NCBI GenBank assembly: GCA_033344775.1
Contig: JAWPMT010000004.1
Coordinates: 372,001-436,000 of the forward strand
Direction: 5' to 3'
Source: Cytophagales bacterium
GTDB lineage: Bacteria; Bacteroidota; Bacteroidia; Cytophagales; Cyclobacteriaceae
Length of the DNA stretch: 64,000 nucleotides
The position numbers and the translations under genes were made by a program. Below, one piece after another: positions 18,955-27,868 of this stretch (positions within the stretch are counted from its first letter, which is position 1; each line of letters starts with the position of its first letter). The notes beneath the pieces are model-generated. The model worked only from the letters and a program-made list of their open reading frames with translations, searched no databases and was not told the DNA's origin.

Positions 18955-21900
18955 TTAAAATTTTAGGTTAAGACTGAACGTATAGGACACGATGGTCGGG
19001 TAGTTCCCATAATCAAAACCATTGGTCGTATTGGCATCACCGGTACTTTCACCGCCTCCTCCAAAGTAGCTTACTTCAGGGTCTAATCCAGAGTAATCAG
19101 TGATCGTTAATAGGTTCTGTGCGCTGAATGACACCCTCGCGGAGGATAATCCAACCTTTTCAACAAGTTCTGCTGGAAGCGTATAGCCCAGTGCCAGGTT
19201 TTTCAGACGGATATAGCTTCCATCTTCAACAAACCGTGTCGACAACTCTCTTTGTGAATTGTTCCCCACTCTTGGGATGTTACTATCCGGATTTTGCAGG
19301 GTCCAGGCGTTCAAAATGTCCGTACTGGCATTCGCATCGCCATTCAACAATTGTACGCGGGTCAAATTAAAGATCTCGCCCCCTTGTGAACCTTGAATAA
19401 AGACGTTTAGGTCAAAATTCTTGTAAGAAACCGTGTTGTTGATACCAAATGTAAAATCTGGCGTGGGGTCGCCGATGATTTGTTGATCATTGGTATCGAT
19501 CACCCCATCAAAATTCCCTTCCACATCTGCCACCTCTGCAAACATAGGATCACCAATGGTTCCTCCTTCAAACATGGCTGTCCCTTCGGGAAGTGCCCCG
19601 CCAGTAAACACGCCCTGGTATACATATCCCCAAAACATACCTGGCACTTCGCCTTCACGAAGGATATGCGTCCGGTCTCTACTGAAATACCCGGGAGATG
19701 CATCTAAAAATACATCCAGGCCGTCAATCAAAGTAATTACTTCGGTTCGGTTCGTGGACCAATTGAAATCAGTGGTCCATTGCAGGTCATTGGTGATGAT
19801 GTTGCTCGTTCCTAATGATATCTCAAATCCTTTATTATTAATTTCTCCAATGTTCGTCAGTGCAAATCGGGTCAGGTTCCCCAGGTACAATGGCGTATTG
19901 AAATCAGGCATCAATAAATCTTCGGTATCAATGTTGTAGTAATTCAATTCCAGCTCTACCCGATCATCGAATAGGCCAAGATCAAGACCAAGATTGGTTT
20001 GATAGGATGATTCCCAGCGAAGGTTGCCATTGGCGGCCTGATCAGGAACCACACCTGCAACCACTCCACCCACGCCTAATCCGGCTACATCGTCGAAAGT
20101 GGCAAAAGAAGACAAGGCAGGAATAGACGTGTTACCGGTTACGCCATAACTCGCTCTTACTTTCAAGTTAGAAACAAAAGGATTAGAACTTAGGAAAGGC
20201 TCATTGGACACCCGCCAGCCTACGGCAGCTGAAGGAAAAATCGCATATTTCTCATTTTCTGAAAATCTGGAAGATCCATCTCTTCTTACCGTGGCAGTAA
20301 TTAAGTATTTATCCGCCCAATCAAAATTGACCCGACCAAATTGCGATTCGATTTCCGTCTCGGAAAAGCTAGAAGTAGGTGTCAAAGCAACATCTGCACC
20401 TGCCAGATTATGGAAGCTAAAGCTGTCCTTGATCAATCCTTGTGCTCCCGCAGAAAACCTTTCGGTTACATCTCTTTGATAAGAATGACCTGCTACAAAT
20501 GTCAAATTACCTTCTCCTATTCCTCGGGTGTAGGTGATGAAATTTTCATTGAGCAAGTGATTGGACTGACGATTGCTTATGCGCGCTGTACCGCCTAAAC
20601 CACCATCAGTCTCGGTGAGCGTAGATGGAATGAAGGTACTGATGTTTTCATTTCTGGATCGTAGACCAAGTGTTGTTCTAAAACTTAAGCCTTCAATGAT
20701 TTTATAATCCAAATATAGATTGGCTCTATTTCTATCTTCCTTGGTCTCCTCGATGCGCTCGGTAGCAACCGCAAACGGGTTATCGAGTAATCCTCCTATG
20801 TTTTGAGAAGTGAAGCTTCCGTCATCGTTGAAAATACCCAAGTCAGGTCTGAACCTAAACATCAGGCCAATCACATCATCTCCACCTCCATTGGCAGTTT
20901 GTCCTGTGGATTGCGTAGAAACGCCATCTTTTACACTTCTACGTGTAAAGAGACTCACTCCTATTTTCACCTTATCATTGACCTTTGCATCCATATTGGC
21001 AAGAAAGGATACTCGCTCAAAGGCGGAGTTAATGATGACTCCCTCCTGATTGAAGTAATTAGCCGATGCATAAAAATTGATATTCTCGCTTCCTCCAGCT
21101 ACGGAAAATTGATGGTTGTGAACCGTTCCATTTCGAAATAGCACCTCCTGCCAGTCTGTATTCGCAGGCCCTTGCACAAAGGCAGGATTCAAGATTTGCT
21201 GAAATTCCGCAAACTGATCTGCATTCAGCAAGTCCAATCTGTTGGAAGTTTCTGAAGATGAAATAGTCGAATTCACTTCAACGGTCACCTTTCCCGGTAC
21301 TCCCTTTTTAGTGGTCACCAGAATCACACCATTTGATCCTCGCGAGCCATAGATCGCAGCAGCTGAGGCATCCTTCAAAATTTCGATCGATTCAATGTCA
21401 TTTTGCTGGGGCATGGTCGCTCCGACAAAACCATCCACCACGACCAGTGGAGAGCTGCTCGCTGAGAAAGACGTTGCCCCTCTAATTTTAATATCGATGG
21501 AAGCTCCAGGCTCTCCTCCATTTTCCGACTGCACAACGACTCCTGCCGCTCTACCTTGCAACGCTTGTGCCGCGTTCAATAGCGGGAATGCCTGTAGGTC
21601 TTTTGTTTTGACAGAAGATACGCTTCCTGTAATATCACTTTTTTGAACACTGCCGTATCCAATGACCACCACTTCATTCAGCTCTTCAACGTCTACTTCC
21701 ATGGTGACATTGATGATAGTTCTTCCATTAACAGCAATAGATTCCGACCGAAATCCAATTGATGAAATCTCTAAAACTGCGTCGCTAGCAGCTGTTACGT
21801 TGAAATTCCCGTCGATATCAGTACTTGTACCTGTACTCGTCCCCTGAACTCTAATTGTAACTCCAGGTAACCCTTCACCATTCTCATCGGTGATCCGACC

Positions 21901-22011
21901 ACTGATGGTTCCTTGTGCATGGGCACTCATGGAAACCAAGCAGCAGAACATAACCAGGAGGCACATCACCCCTTTGGCTCGTCCAATCGTACTTCGTAAA
22001 AAATAATTCAT
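18955..22011 (-). CDS. susC: SusC/RagA-type TonB-dependent oligosaccharide transporter (pair 1)
   Basis: 1018 residues. Signal peptide to about 33 (SAHAQ), a carboxypeptidase-D regulatory-like domain (~34-105, ISGRITDENGEGLPGVTI), a TonB-box/plug entry (LNEVVVIGYGSVQKSDITGS, ~111-130), the plug (VVVDGF, SIEILKDASAAAIYGSRG) and a 22-stranded barrel ending in SLNLKF with C-terminal Phe. It imports lyase products across the outer membrane using TonB energy. A GntR-type palindrome lies 154 nt upstream of the start, so the susCD unit is probably under the FadR-type regulators. The preceding lipoprotein gene has its own terminator, so susC1 starts a new transcript. Confidence 0.96.
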   Translation of the reverse strand: MNYFLRSTIGRAKGVMCLLVMFCCLVSMSAHAQGTISGRITDENGEGLPGVTIRVQGTSTGTSTDIDGNFNVTAASDAVLEISSIGFRSESIAVNGRTIINVTMEVDVEELNEVVVIGYGSVQKSDITGSVSSVKTKDLQAFPLLNAAQALQGRAAGVVVQSENGGEPGASIDIKIRGATSFSASSSPLVVVDGFVGATMPQQNDIESIEILKDASAAAIYGSRGSNGVILVTTKKGVPGKVTVEVNSTISSSETSNRLDLLNADQFAEFQQILNPAFVQGPANTDWQEVLFRNGTVHNHQFSVAGGSENINFYASANYFNQEGVIINSAFERVSFLANMDAKVNDKVKIGVSLFTRRSVKDGVSTQSTGQTANGGGDDVIGLMFRFRPDLGIFNDDGSFTSQNIGGLLDNPFAVATERIEETKEDRNRANLYLDYKIIEGLSFRTTLGLRSRNENISTFIPSTLTETDGGLGGTARISNRQSNHLLNENFITYTRGIGEGNLTFVAGHSYQRDVTERFSAGAQGLIKDSFSFHNLAGADVALTPTSSFSETEIESQFGRVNFDWADKYLITATVRRDGSSRFSENEKYAIFPSAAVGWRVSNEPFLSSNPFVSNLKVRASYGVTGNTSIPALSSFATFDDVAGLGVGGVVAGVVPDQAANGNLRWESSYQTNLGLDLGLFDDRVELELNYYNIDTEDLLMPDFNTPLYLGNLTRFALTNIGEINNKGFEISLGTSNIITNDLQWTTDFNWSTNRTEVITLIDGLDVFLDASPGYFSRDRTHILREGEVPGMFWGYVYQGVFTGGALPEGTAMFEGGTIGDPMFAEVADVEGNFDGVIDTNDQQIIGDPTPDFTFGINNTVSYKNFDLNVFIQGSQGGEIFNLTRVQLLNGDANASTDILNAWTLQNPDSNIPRVGNNSQRELSTRFVEDGSYIRLKNLALGYTLPAELVEKVGLSSARVSFSAQNLLTITDYSGLDPEVSYFGGGGESTGDANTTNGFDYGNYPTIVSYTFSLNLKF

Positions 22012-22165
22012 TGATAAATAGTTTTTAAATAGTCAGGTGGTGTCCTTCTGAGCTTACTTCAAGTGAAGCATAGTGAGTCTCCAAAAAACAACTTCCATTC
22101 ACACTAGCTAATCCACATAATTACTGCCCTATTATAATAGTCCAGTTACAAACAAGAAACCATCT

Positions 22166-22181
22166 AATTGGTCGACCAATT
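22166..22181. promoter_or_regulatory. Perfect 16-bp palindrome, probable GntR operator (site 2)
   Basis: AATTGGTCGACCAATT, 154 nt upstream of susC1 and downstream of the PKD lipoprotein terminator. The spacing leaves room for a long susC leader. The rest of the 365-nt gap (22012-22376) holds an AT-rich stretch with symmetric TATTATAATA near 22130 and the terminator at 22299; no gene is seen. Confidence 0.75.
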
Positions 22182-22298
22182 TAAGATATACCAATTTCAT
22201 TGCCAAATAATATGAGCAGATTTTCATAATCATTTTCCTACTATAGGAAGATTAAGAATTTTCCAATGAAATGACTATCGTCTTCTTTCATCGGAAAC

Positions 22299-22327
22299 AA
22301 AAAAGGAGCGCCATTATGAACGCTCCC
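22299..22327 (-). terminator. Intrinsic terminator after PKD lipoprotein
   Basis: Minus-strand reading: GGAGCG (22326-22321), 10-nt loop, CGCTCC (22310-22305), then six T (22304-22299). It separates the lipoprotein gene from susC1. Confidence 0.85.
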
Positions 22328-22376
22328 ATGTTGTGGATTTTAAGTTTCCTTAATTTCTCACTATCGTAATTAACTC

Positions 22377-23417
22377 TTATTGTTCTTCTGCAACAGTTGC
22401 ATCGACAGTATTCTCATGATAGGCAGTAGTTGGGTTTTCCAGGTCTTCACCGGGATTCAAGTTAGCACCTACCTGGAAAGCCTGAAAGTCATCGGTAAAC
22501 ACCACTACTTCAGAACCAGAATCTGAGGAATAGATCACGATATCATCTACTTCATAGGTTCCTTCATCTATGGTTGAATTAGAAGCATATTTCCACTGGA
22601 AATTAGCAGCGCCTCCCATAGTAGCTTCTAAGTGACCAGCAACATCTCCGTCACCGCCATTCGTAGTACTTACGGCATCGGCCAATACAGTTTGACCATC
22701 CATAATTACGGTCCAGGTGGGTACATCTGTTCCATTTGCCGACCAGCTTACTTCAACGGGAACCCAAACATCAATTTTTGGATCTGGGAAGTTCGCCGCT
22801 GCAATGGCATCATCAGAAGCTCCTTCACGGAAGGCATGACTTCCATCATCTTTCAATCTTACTTCAACGATAGAGAAATCGCCTGTTGTAGATGTTCCTG
22901 CAACATTAATAAAGCCATCCTGCGCATCTGCGTGTACACGATACATGAATGTTACACGACCTGTCTGAATCACATCTACAGATAATCTAAGCTCACCAGT
23001 ATCATCATCTGTTGTATCCGTGATAGAACCGTACTTATTCAAAGGTGCGGTTACGGTGATCGTCTCGGATGCAGTGCCTTGCTCCCCATCAGCGGCAGTT
23101 ACTGTTAATGTAACGTTGTAATCCCCTGCAGCTGAGAAAGTATGTGTAGGACTAGCTTCAGTTGAAGTTCCATCGCCTCCGAAATCCCAGGCATAAGTTC
23201 CAGTAAGGTCATCAATACCTAGAATCACAGATGTATTGGTGAATGTGTAAGTAAAAGAATCATCCACATCTACTTCAGCAGTAAAGCCTGCATTAACTGT
23301 AGCCGGATCCGGTGGTGCAGGTTCGTCCTCACTACAGGATATTAGTACAACCATTGTCGCCAAGAAAGACACCATTAAGATACCTTGCTTGTATGTCCTT
23401 GTTATTAGGTTTTTCAT
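22377..23417 (-). CDS. PKD-domain surface lipoprotein, probable glycan-binding protein
   Basis: 346 residues; lipobox VVLISC (Cys28) with an acidic SEDEP just after it, the sort of export signal that sends Bacteroidota lipoproteins to the surface. A PKD domain (~40-125) shows YAWDFGGDGTSTEASPTHTFSAAG-type sequence, broken by its WDFGGDGT core. The C-terminal ~130-320 is a predicted beta-sandwich, with segments such as VDVWVPVEVSW-like and YEVDDIVIYSSD, resembling LamG or CBM-type folds. No catalytic motif was recognised. Position beside susCD suggests a SusE/F-like surface glycan-binding protein for alginate (inference). It is transcribed as its own unit between GntR copy 2 and the terminator at 22299. 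Confidence 0.75.
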   Translation of the reverse strand: MKNLITRTYKQGILMVSFLATMVVLISCSEDEPAPPDPATVNAGFTAEVDVDDSFTYTFTNTSVILGIDDLTGTYAWDFGGDGTSTEASPTHTFSAAGDYNVTLTVTAADGEQGTASETITVTAPLNKYGSITDTTDDDTGELRLSVDVIQTGRVTFMYRVHADAQDGFINVAGTSTTGDFSIVEVRLKDDGSHAFREGASDDAIAAANFPDPKIDVWVPVEVSWSANGTDVPTWTVIMDGQTVLADAVSTTNGGDGDVAGHLEATMGGAANFQWKYASNSTIDEGTYEVDDIVIYSSDSGSEVVVFTDDFQAFQVGANLNPGEDLENPTTAYHENTVDATVAEEQ

Positions 23418-23457
23418 AATACTCGGGTTTTCTATTTAAGATTTATTAGTTCTGTTT

Positions 23458-24192
23458 TTATACTGCTTTCAAGTTTTCAGAGGTAAACTCCAGGCGATTG
23501 ACATAATTAAGGGTTTCGTTGAAGTGCTCTTTGATGAGTGCCCCTGCTTCGTCTGAATTTCCTGCGGAGATATGCTCCACCAACAACTCATGTTCTTTTA
23601 GTGCGACCTCTGCTCTCCCCTCGCCACAGACATTATGCTTTTTGAAGTATGCCATGATATCCGGTGTGATGATTAACATCAATGATTTCAACACCGTATT
23701 CTTACTTGCTTCAGCAATCTTCAAATGGAATAAGAGGTCTTCTTCTACAGTAGGCTCCTCATTTTGCACCCTTTGCTTATGTGCCTCCAGGGCCTTCTCC
23801 AGTTCAAAGAGGTCATGGGATGTTCTATTCTTTGCGGCCAGCATAGCTGCATTCACTTCCAGCATGACCCTGGTTTCAACCAGCGACTTGAAATCATTAC
23901 CATGCAAATTCAACATGTCGGAGATCAGTCCTTCCAGCGCTGGAAGTCCCAAACCGGCCACAACCGTACCACTCTGTGGGAGTGTTTTTAGTATGCCATA
24001 GAACTCCAATTTTTTTAGTGCATCTCGCAGGTGAGTCCGACCTACACCTAACCGCTCACACATCAATCGTTCGGAGGGTAGTTTATCTCCAGGATTCAGT
24101 TGCCCTGACGAAATCAAACCCTTGATCTGTCGAATGATCTGGTTTGACGGAGACTCAATCTCTATCTGAGAAAAGTTCTTAAGTAATTCCAT
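23458..24192 (-). CDS. FadR-family GntR transcriptional regulator (copy 2)
   Basis: 244 residues from the ATG at 24192. The longer frame from 24225 would start at a TTG lying inside the operator palindrome, so the ATG, which matches the N-termini of copies 1 and 3, is preferred. Winged helix about 10-78 (ISSGQLNPGDKLPSERLMCE, LRDALKKLEFYGILKT) and FCD domain about 95-235. Likely a repressor or activator of the alginate locus answering to a KDG-pathway metabolite. The palindrome begins 19 nt upstream of the start, an arrangement suited to autorepression. Confidence 0.94.
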   Translation of the reverse strand: MELLKNFSQIEIESPSNQIIRQIKGLISSGQLNPGDKLPSERLMCERLGVGRTHLRDALKKLEFYGILKTLPQSGTVVAGLGLPALEGLISDMLNLHGNDFKSLVETRVMLEVNAAMLAAKNRTSHDLFELEKALEAHKQRVQNEEPTVEEDLLFHLKIAEASKNTVLKSLMLIITPDIMAYFKKHNVCGEGRAEVALKEHELLVEHISAGNSDEAGALIKEHFNETLNYVNRLEFTSENLKAV

Positions 24193-24211
24193 TTCTTCAA
24201 TAACAACCCTG

Positions 24212-24227
24212 AATTGGTCGACCAATT
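24212..24227. promoter_or_regulatory. Perfect 16-bp palindrome, probable GntR operator (site 3)
   Basis: AATTGGTCGACCAATT placed 19 nt upstream of the GntR copy 2 start codon. This position would cover the transcription start or ribosome-loading region, consistent with negative autoregulation. Confidence 0.78.
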
Positions 24228-24434
24228 TATGGTAGACTAATTACAAATAAAACATTTTGACCATTTATTTTTTGGAAAAAAGCCGATCGAAGGGCTCGTA
24301 CGCTTATTTGAATTGTTATAAATGCAATAGCATGACTGCATCAGCTAGAAATCCCAGCTAATGAATCCTCTGTATTAAGAAGAATGCTATGATTAATTGA
24401 TCGGTCCGAGCGATGACCCAAACGTTGGAATAGA

Positions 24435-26753
24435 CTAGTAAACCAGCTTCAATGGCAGGTTTTGTTCGAGGATCAATTTGCCTGAATTTTGGATGTCATT
24501 GTTAGCATGTGAGTTGTTCTTTGCACCCCACAGTCGCGCCACCAGTTTGACCCGGTTATTCTGGAAAGTATTACCTGAAATATCCACATTGATGATACCA
24601 TACGTATTGATCAAAATACCATTTGGGTCTTTAGCACCACTATTGGAGAAAGCGCTTCCTTCAATGATCAAATTCCCACCGACAGTTGATTCATCATAAC
24701 CGCCACGATAATAGTTGATGACATTGCTTTTTACGCCATCGAATTGGGTATCCCGAATGAACAAATTTTCTGCATTGTACTCTCCACGATCATCGTCTTC
24801 GGAAGCAAGCTCCAGGCCATTGTTGCAGTTTTTGATCACTGACGAATTGAATTCAATGAACTCTGAAAAGGAGTACTTATAAGCCTTTAGTACATAATCA
24901 AAGTTGGAAATCTCAGATTCAACCACCTCTAAATTGTAGAGACTAGACATGTTTTCCTTGAGGCTGGCAAAGGCATAATTCTTGCCATTTCCTTCGAGTC
25001 CGATGGACTTCAGGAACAGATCACCTCCAGGATTCATTTCAAATGCAGGAGTCTCAGCAGCTCCAACATAATTAATGGTAGGTTTCTCGGAAGCTACCGC
25101 AGCTTGTATGGTCAGTTTCGTCTTCACAGCTAAAGGGGCACTTAACTCATAGGTTCCAGCGGACAGATTGATCACATCTCCTTTCGATGCTTTTGCTACT
25201 GCTTGTATCAGCTCATCTGAATTTCTTACCTGATGAATCACCGGCTCAACATCATTTTTATCACCTGGGTCATACCCTATTGGCCCATATCGAGACATGT
25301 CCATCAAATTGGGTGCATGCTCACTTGAACCGTTTGTTGCCCCAATAGCATTATTTGCGCTTCGGTCGTTACCGAAAAGGTCTTTGCTGATCTTTTCAAA
25401 CTCAAATCCCTTGTGGACATCAACATCACTAAAGTCTGAGGTAGGAATCAATATGTTCTCTTCCACTTGCTTCATGGCAAAATCCTTCTCCAAAAGTCCA
25501 TCTACTCCCCGATAAGCAACTCCTTGATTGTTGATCACATTGCTACGAAAATCAATACCATCGATAGAATCGTACCGAAGGACCGGCACTTCGTCACCAT
25601 TTGTATTGTAGATAATATTGTTTGCCACCAAAGTTCTAATTGGAGTCTCAGATCGGATTTCCGAAGGTGGTAGCACCTCTCTTTGGTCAATGTTAGACCC
25701 CACTCCAAATTGCCAGGGGGACTTACAGTTCACCCAGGTATTATGAGCTACCACCACATCTGTAACCTGGATGTATCGATTGAGCGGTGATTTAGGAATT
25801 CCGTTCATTACCGCAAGTGGTCCCCGGAAAATTTCTCCCCTTAGGTTATAAAAATAGTTATTGGTGATCCAATGTCCGGTGCCAATCAACCTTACTCCAC
25901 CAACATGAGGTGAGTCTTCATCTCCAATGAAGTAGTTGCCATCTACAATGCAATAGTTCCCATGACGCGTAACCAAAGATCCCTCACTCTTGTAGAAAAC
26001 ATTGTTCCTGAATTCGTTGAAATTGGTCTTACTGGAAATGACCTCCACTTCTCCATTGCATCGGTCGAAAAAATTTTCATAAACCTGTGTATAGCTAGGG
26101 GCCATTGATGTGAAGCTGTTTCCTATCTGGATCGTTTCCGCACTGGGCCCGCCTTTTGGAGGTCTGGGTCCGAAATGGTTGTTATTGATTTGGTGGTAGT
26201 TATTGATACTTTCATTACCAGCAAGATCTACTCGAATAGTCGGTCCTCGATTGGATTTACCTGCTAAATAACTATGATCCAACTGATTGTGTCTCCCCTT
26301 AAATAAGACCCACAAATCCTGCTTGTTTCGCTGTGATTTATTAAAAGCATCGATCACACAATTGGTCACTCTACAGTGGTTGGCCAGAGTATCGTCATTG
26401 ACGGAAAATTCGATAACAGCTCTCGAAGGAGAGGCACCATTGGCAAAATGTAACCCATCCACCACCAGGTGCTCACCTCCAAGCTTCAAATTAGAAACGC
26501 CTTGCAAAATGACTTGCCCTGAAGTTTCCGCTCTGAGTATGATCGGGCTTCCTTCAGTTCCTTTCCCAACGAAACGAATTTGGGCATCATTCCAGGGGCC
26601 ATTCTTCATGATGATTTCAGTGCCAGGGGTAGCACTGGAAATGGCCTCATTTAGTTCCATAATATTTGAAACCATCACTTCTTTTTGAGAAGTTGACTGT
26701 TGGCAACCTATGAGGATGATTAAGGAAGTAACTAAGAATAAAAGACGTTTCAT
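24435..26753 (-). CDS. PL6 alginate lyase, two-domain lipoprotein
   Basis: 772 residues from the ATG at 26753; a longer frame to 26840 adds 29 residues that overlap the upstream PL7 stop and lacks signal-peptide character. MKRLLFLV... leads to a lipobox (IILIGC). The N-terminal PL6 beta-helix (about 25-470) carries catalytic K242 (VISSKTNFN) and R263 (VTRHGN), 21 residues apart exactly as in chondroitinase B, and the DxxxxxDHSYLAGKSNRG-type Ca2+ region. A second beta-helix domain (about 510-770) begins with VIHQVRNSDELIQAVAKA and contains many Asn-ladder positions, as in the two-domain AlyGC-type PL6 enzymes. Last gene of the pfk-kdgK-eda-transporter-PL7-PL6 run (41 nt after PL7). Likely a periplasmic or surface exo/endolyase on alginate. 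Confidence 0.92.
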   Translation of the reverse strand: MKRLLFLVTSLIILIGCQQSTSQKEVMVSNIMELNEAISSATPGTEIIMKNGPWNDAQIRFVGKGTEGSPIILRAETSGQVILQGVSNLKLGGEHLVVDGLHFANGASPSRAVIEFSVNDDTLANHCRVTNCVIDAFNKSQRNKQDLWVLFKGRHNQLDHSYLAGKSNRGPTIRVDLAGNESINNYHQINNNHFGPRPPKGGPSAETIQIGNSFTSMAPSYTQVYENFFDRCNGEVEVISSKTNFNEFRNNVFYKSEGSLVTRHGNYCIVDGNYFIGDEDSPHVGGVRLIGTGHWITNNYFYNLRGEIFRGPLAVMNGIPKSPLNRYIQVTDVVVAHNTWVNCKSPWQFGVGSNIDQREVLPPSEIRSETPIRTLVANNIIYNTNGDEVPVLRYDSIDGIDFRSNVINNQGVAYRGVDGLLEKDFAMKQVEENILIPTSDFSDVDVHKGFEFEKISKDLFGNDRSANNAIGATNGSSEHAPNLMDMSRYGPIGYDPGDKNDVEPVIHQVRNSDELIQAVAKASKGDVINLSAGTYELSAPLAVKTKLTIQAAVASEKPTINYVGAAETPAFEMNPGGDLFLKSIGLEGNGKNYAFASLKENMSSLYNLEVVESEISNFDYVLKAYKYSFSEFIEFNSSVIKNCNNGLELASEDDDRGEYNAENLFIRDTQFDGVKSNVINYYRGGYDESTVGGNLIIEGSAFSNSGAKDPNGILINTYGIINVDISGNTFQNNRVKLVARLWGAKNNSHANNDIQNSGKLILEQNLPLKLVY

Positions 26754-26794
26754 GTTTTTAAATTTTGGGTCATGTGGGGTGAATGCCAGGTGTT

Positions 26795-27829
26795 CTATCT
26801 GGGAGGTGTTCCGGGGCCAACGGACGATGAACGGAACCAAACTTCCGCATAACTCCCATTCGTATATTGTAAGGCTACATCTCCATCATAGGTCGCAGAT
26901 CCAGTCCCCCAAACCATGTTGTCTTCGGGGCTTCGGCCGTTGGTCTGGTTGTACGCACCTTGTTTAAAAAATTGTAATTCACCTTCATAGGCATTGGGCT
27001 TTTCCGTTCCATCTTGCCCAATAGGAACATACAAGTCCACAATTTGCTGAGGCAATGATGTACTGGAGAATTCTGATTGTATCAGATTCTTCTGAAAAGT
27101 CCTTGTTTCATGACCCTCACTGGAAAAGGTGAGGTACATCACACCCTTGTAAACATTCACTTCGTAGCTAAACTCCTCGCCCAATGCAATGCCATCTAGA
27201 GGTTCCTGGGGGTATTCTTCCGGTGCATCGCCAACTACTGACATATCGTACCCCCATACTGCCGTAGAAAAATCCCATCTTCCGGAGTTATCGCCATCGG
27301 TATTGATCTCATAATTCCAGTATACCGAGCCTTTCGTATGCCCGGGAAATTTCTTATAAAAGATCTTTAGCGGCTCATTCTTATGTTTTTCCGCACTATG
27401 TATTTGTCCTACTACCACAGCGTAGGAAGCAGCGACTCGCGCATCGCCAGAAGTGCTCACGTGCATGACTTTGAGCGTTCCAGTCAACTTGCCACCAATG
27501 TCAGGAGTCCATCGCTCGATTTGTCCCAATTCCGATCTTGTATTATGAGAATTAGGTGAGGTAATTCCTCCATTTGGTGCTTTGTACACCACCCAGTCAG
27601 CACCATCGTTTGTGTGAAAAAAATAATCATCATGCTTAAACTCTATCAAGTCATCCTTGCTTTCACCATTACCAAGAAGGATCTTCCACTGTCCCAGAGA
27701 GTTCATTACGTCGCTCGGAAATTGTGCCTCTTGTGTTGCTGCTTCATTCGATGTTGCAGACTTTGAACCACAGCTTTCCAGCAGGACTGCTATGCTCAAA
27801 ATAAATATAAGATGGATAAATATTTTCAT
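26795..27829 (-). CDS. PL7 alginate lyase-like lipoprotein (paralogue)
   Basis: 344 residues; lipobox LLESC (Cys20). PL7 motifs are RSELGQ (R98-Q103), QIH (142-144) and FFKQGAYNQ near 288. As in the paralogue at 5769-6845, the final Arg of RSELR is replaced (Gly here). The two share extended blocks (GQIHSAE, EPLKIFYKKFPGHTKGSV, SGRWDFSTAVWG), pointing to a duplication inside the locus. It sits in an operon with metabolic genes (39 nt after the Nramp-like gene), so its expression is probably tied to KDG catabolism. Lyase activity is expected from family, with the substituted Arg making substrate preference uncertain. Confidence 0.88.
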   Translation of the reverse strand: MKIFIHLIFILSIAVLLESCGSKSATSNEAATQEAQFPSDVMNSLGQWKILLGNGESKDDLIEFKHDDYFFHTNDGADWVVYKAPNGGITSPNSHNTRSELGQIERWTPDIGGKLTGTLKVMHVSTSGDARVAASYAVVVGQIHSAEKHKNEPLKIFYKKFPGHTKGSVYWNYEINTDGDNSGRWDFSTAVWGYDMSVVGDAPEEYPQEPLDGIALGEEFSYEVNVYKGVMYLTFSSEGHETRTFQKNLIQSEFSSTSLPQQIVDLYVPIGQDGTEKPNAYEGELQFFKQGAYNQTNGRSPEDNMVWGTGSATYDGDVALQYTNGSYAEVWFRSSSVGPGTPPR

Positions 27830-27868
27830 AATTGAAGGGGTGAAAACAATTCTATTACCATGGAATAC

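Noticed and set aside
24193-24225. N-terminal extension of GntR copy 2 from a TTG
   Set aside because: The extension overlaps the palindrome and is absent from the two paralogues; ATG at 24192 gives the family-typical start.
26754-26840. 29-residue N-terminal extension of the PL6 lipoprotein
   Set aside because: It overlaps the preceding PL7 gene and would bury the lipobox signal peptide.
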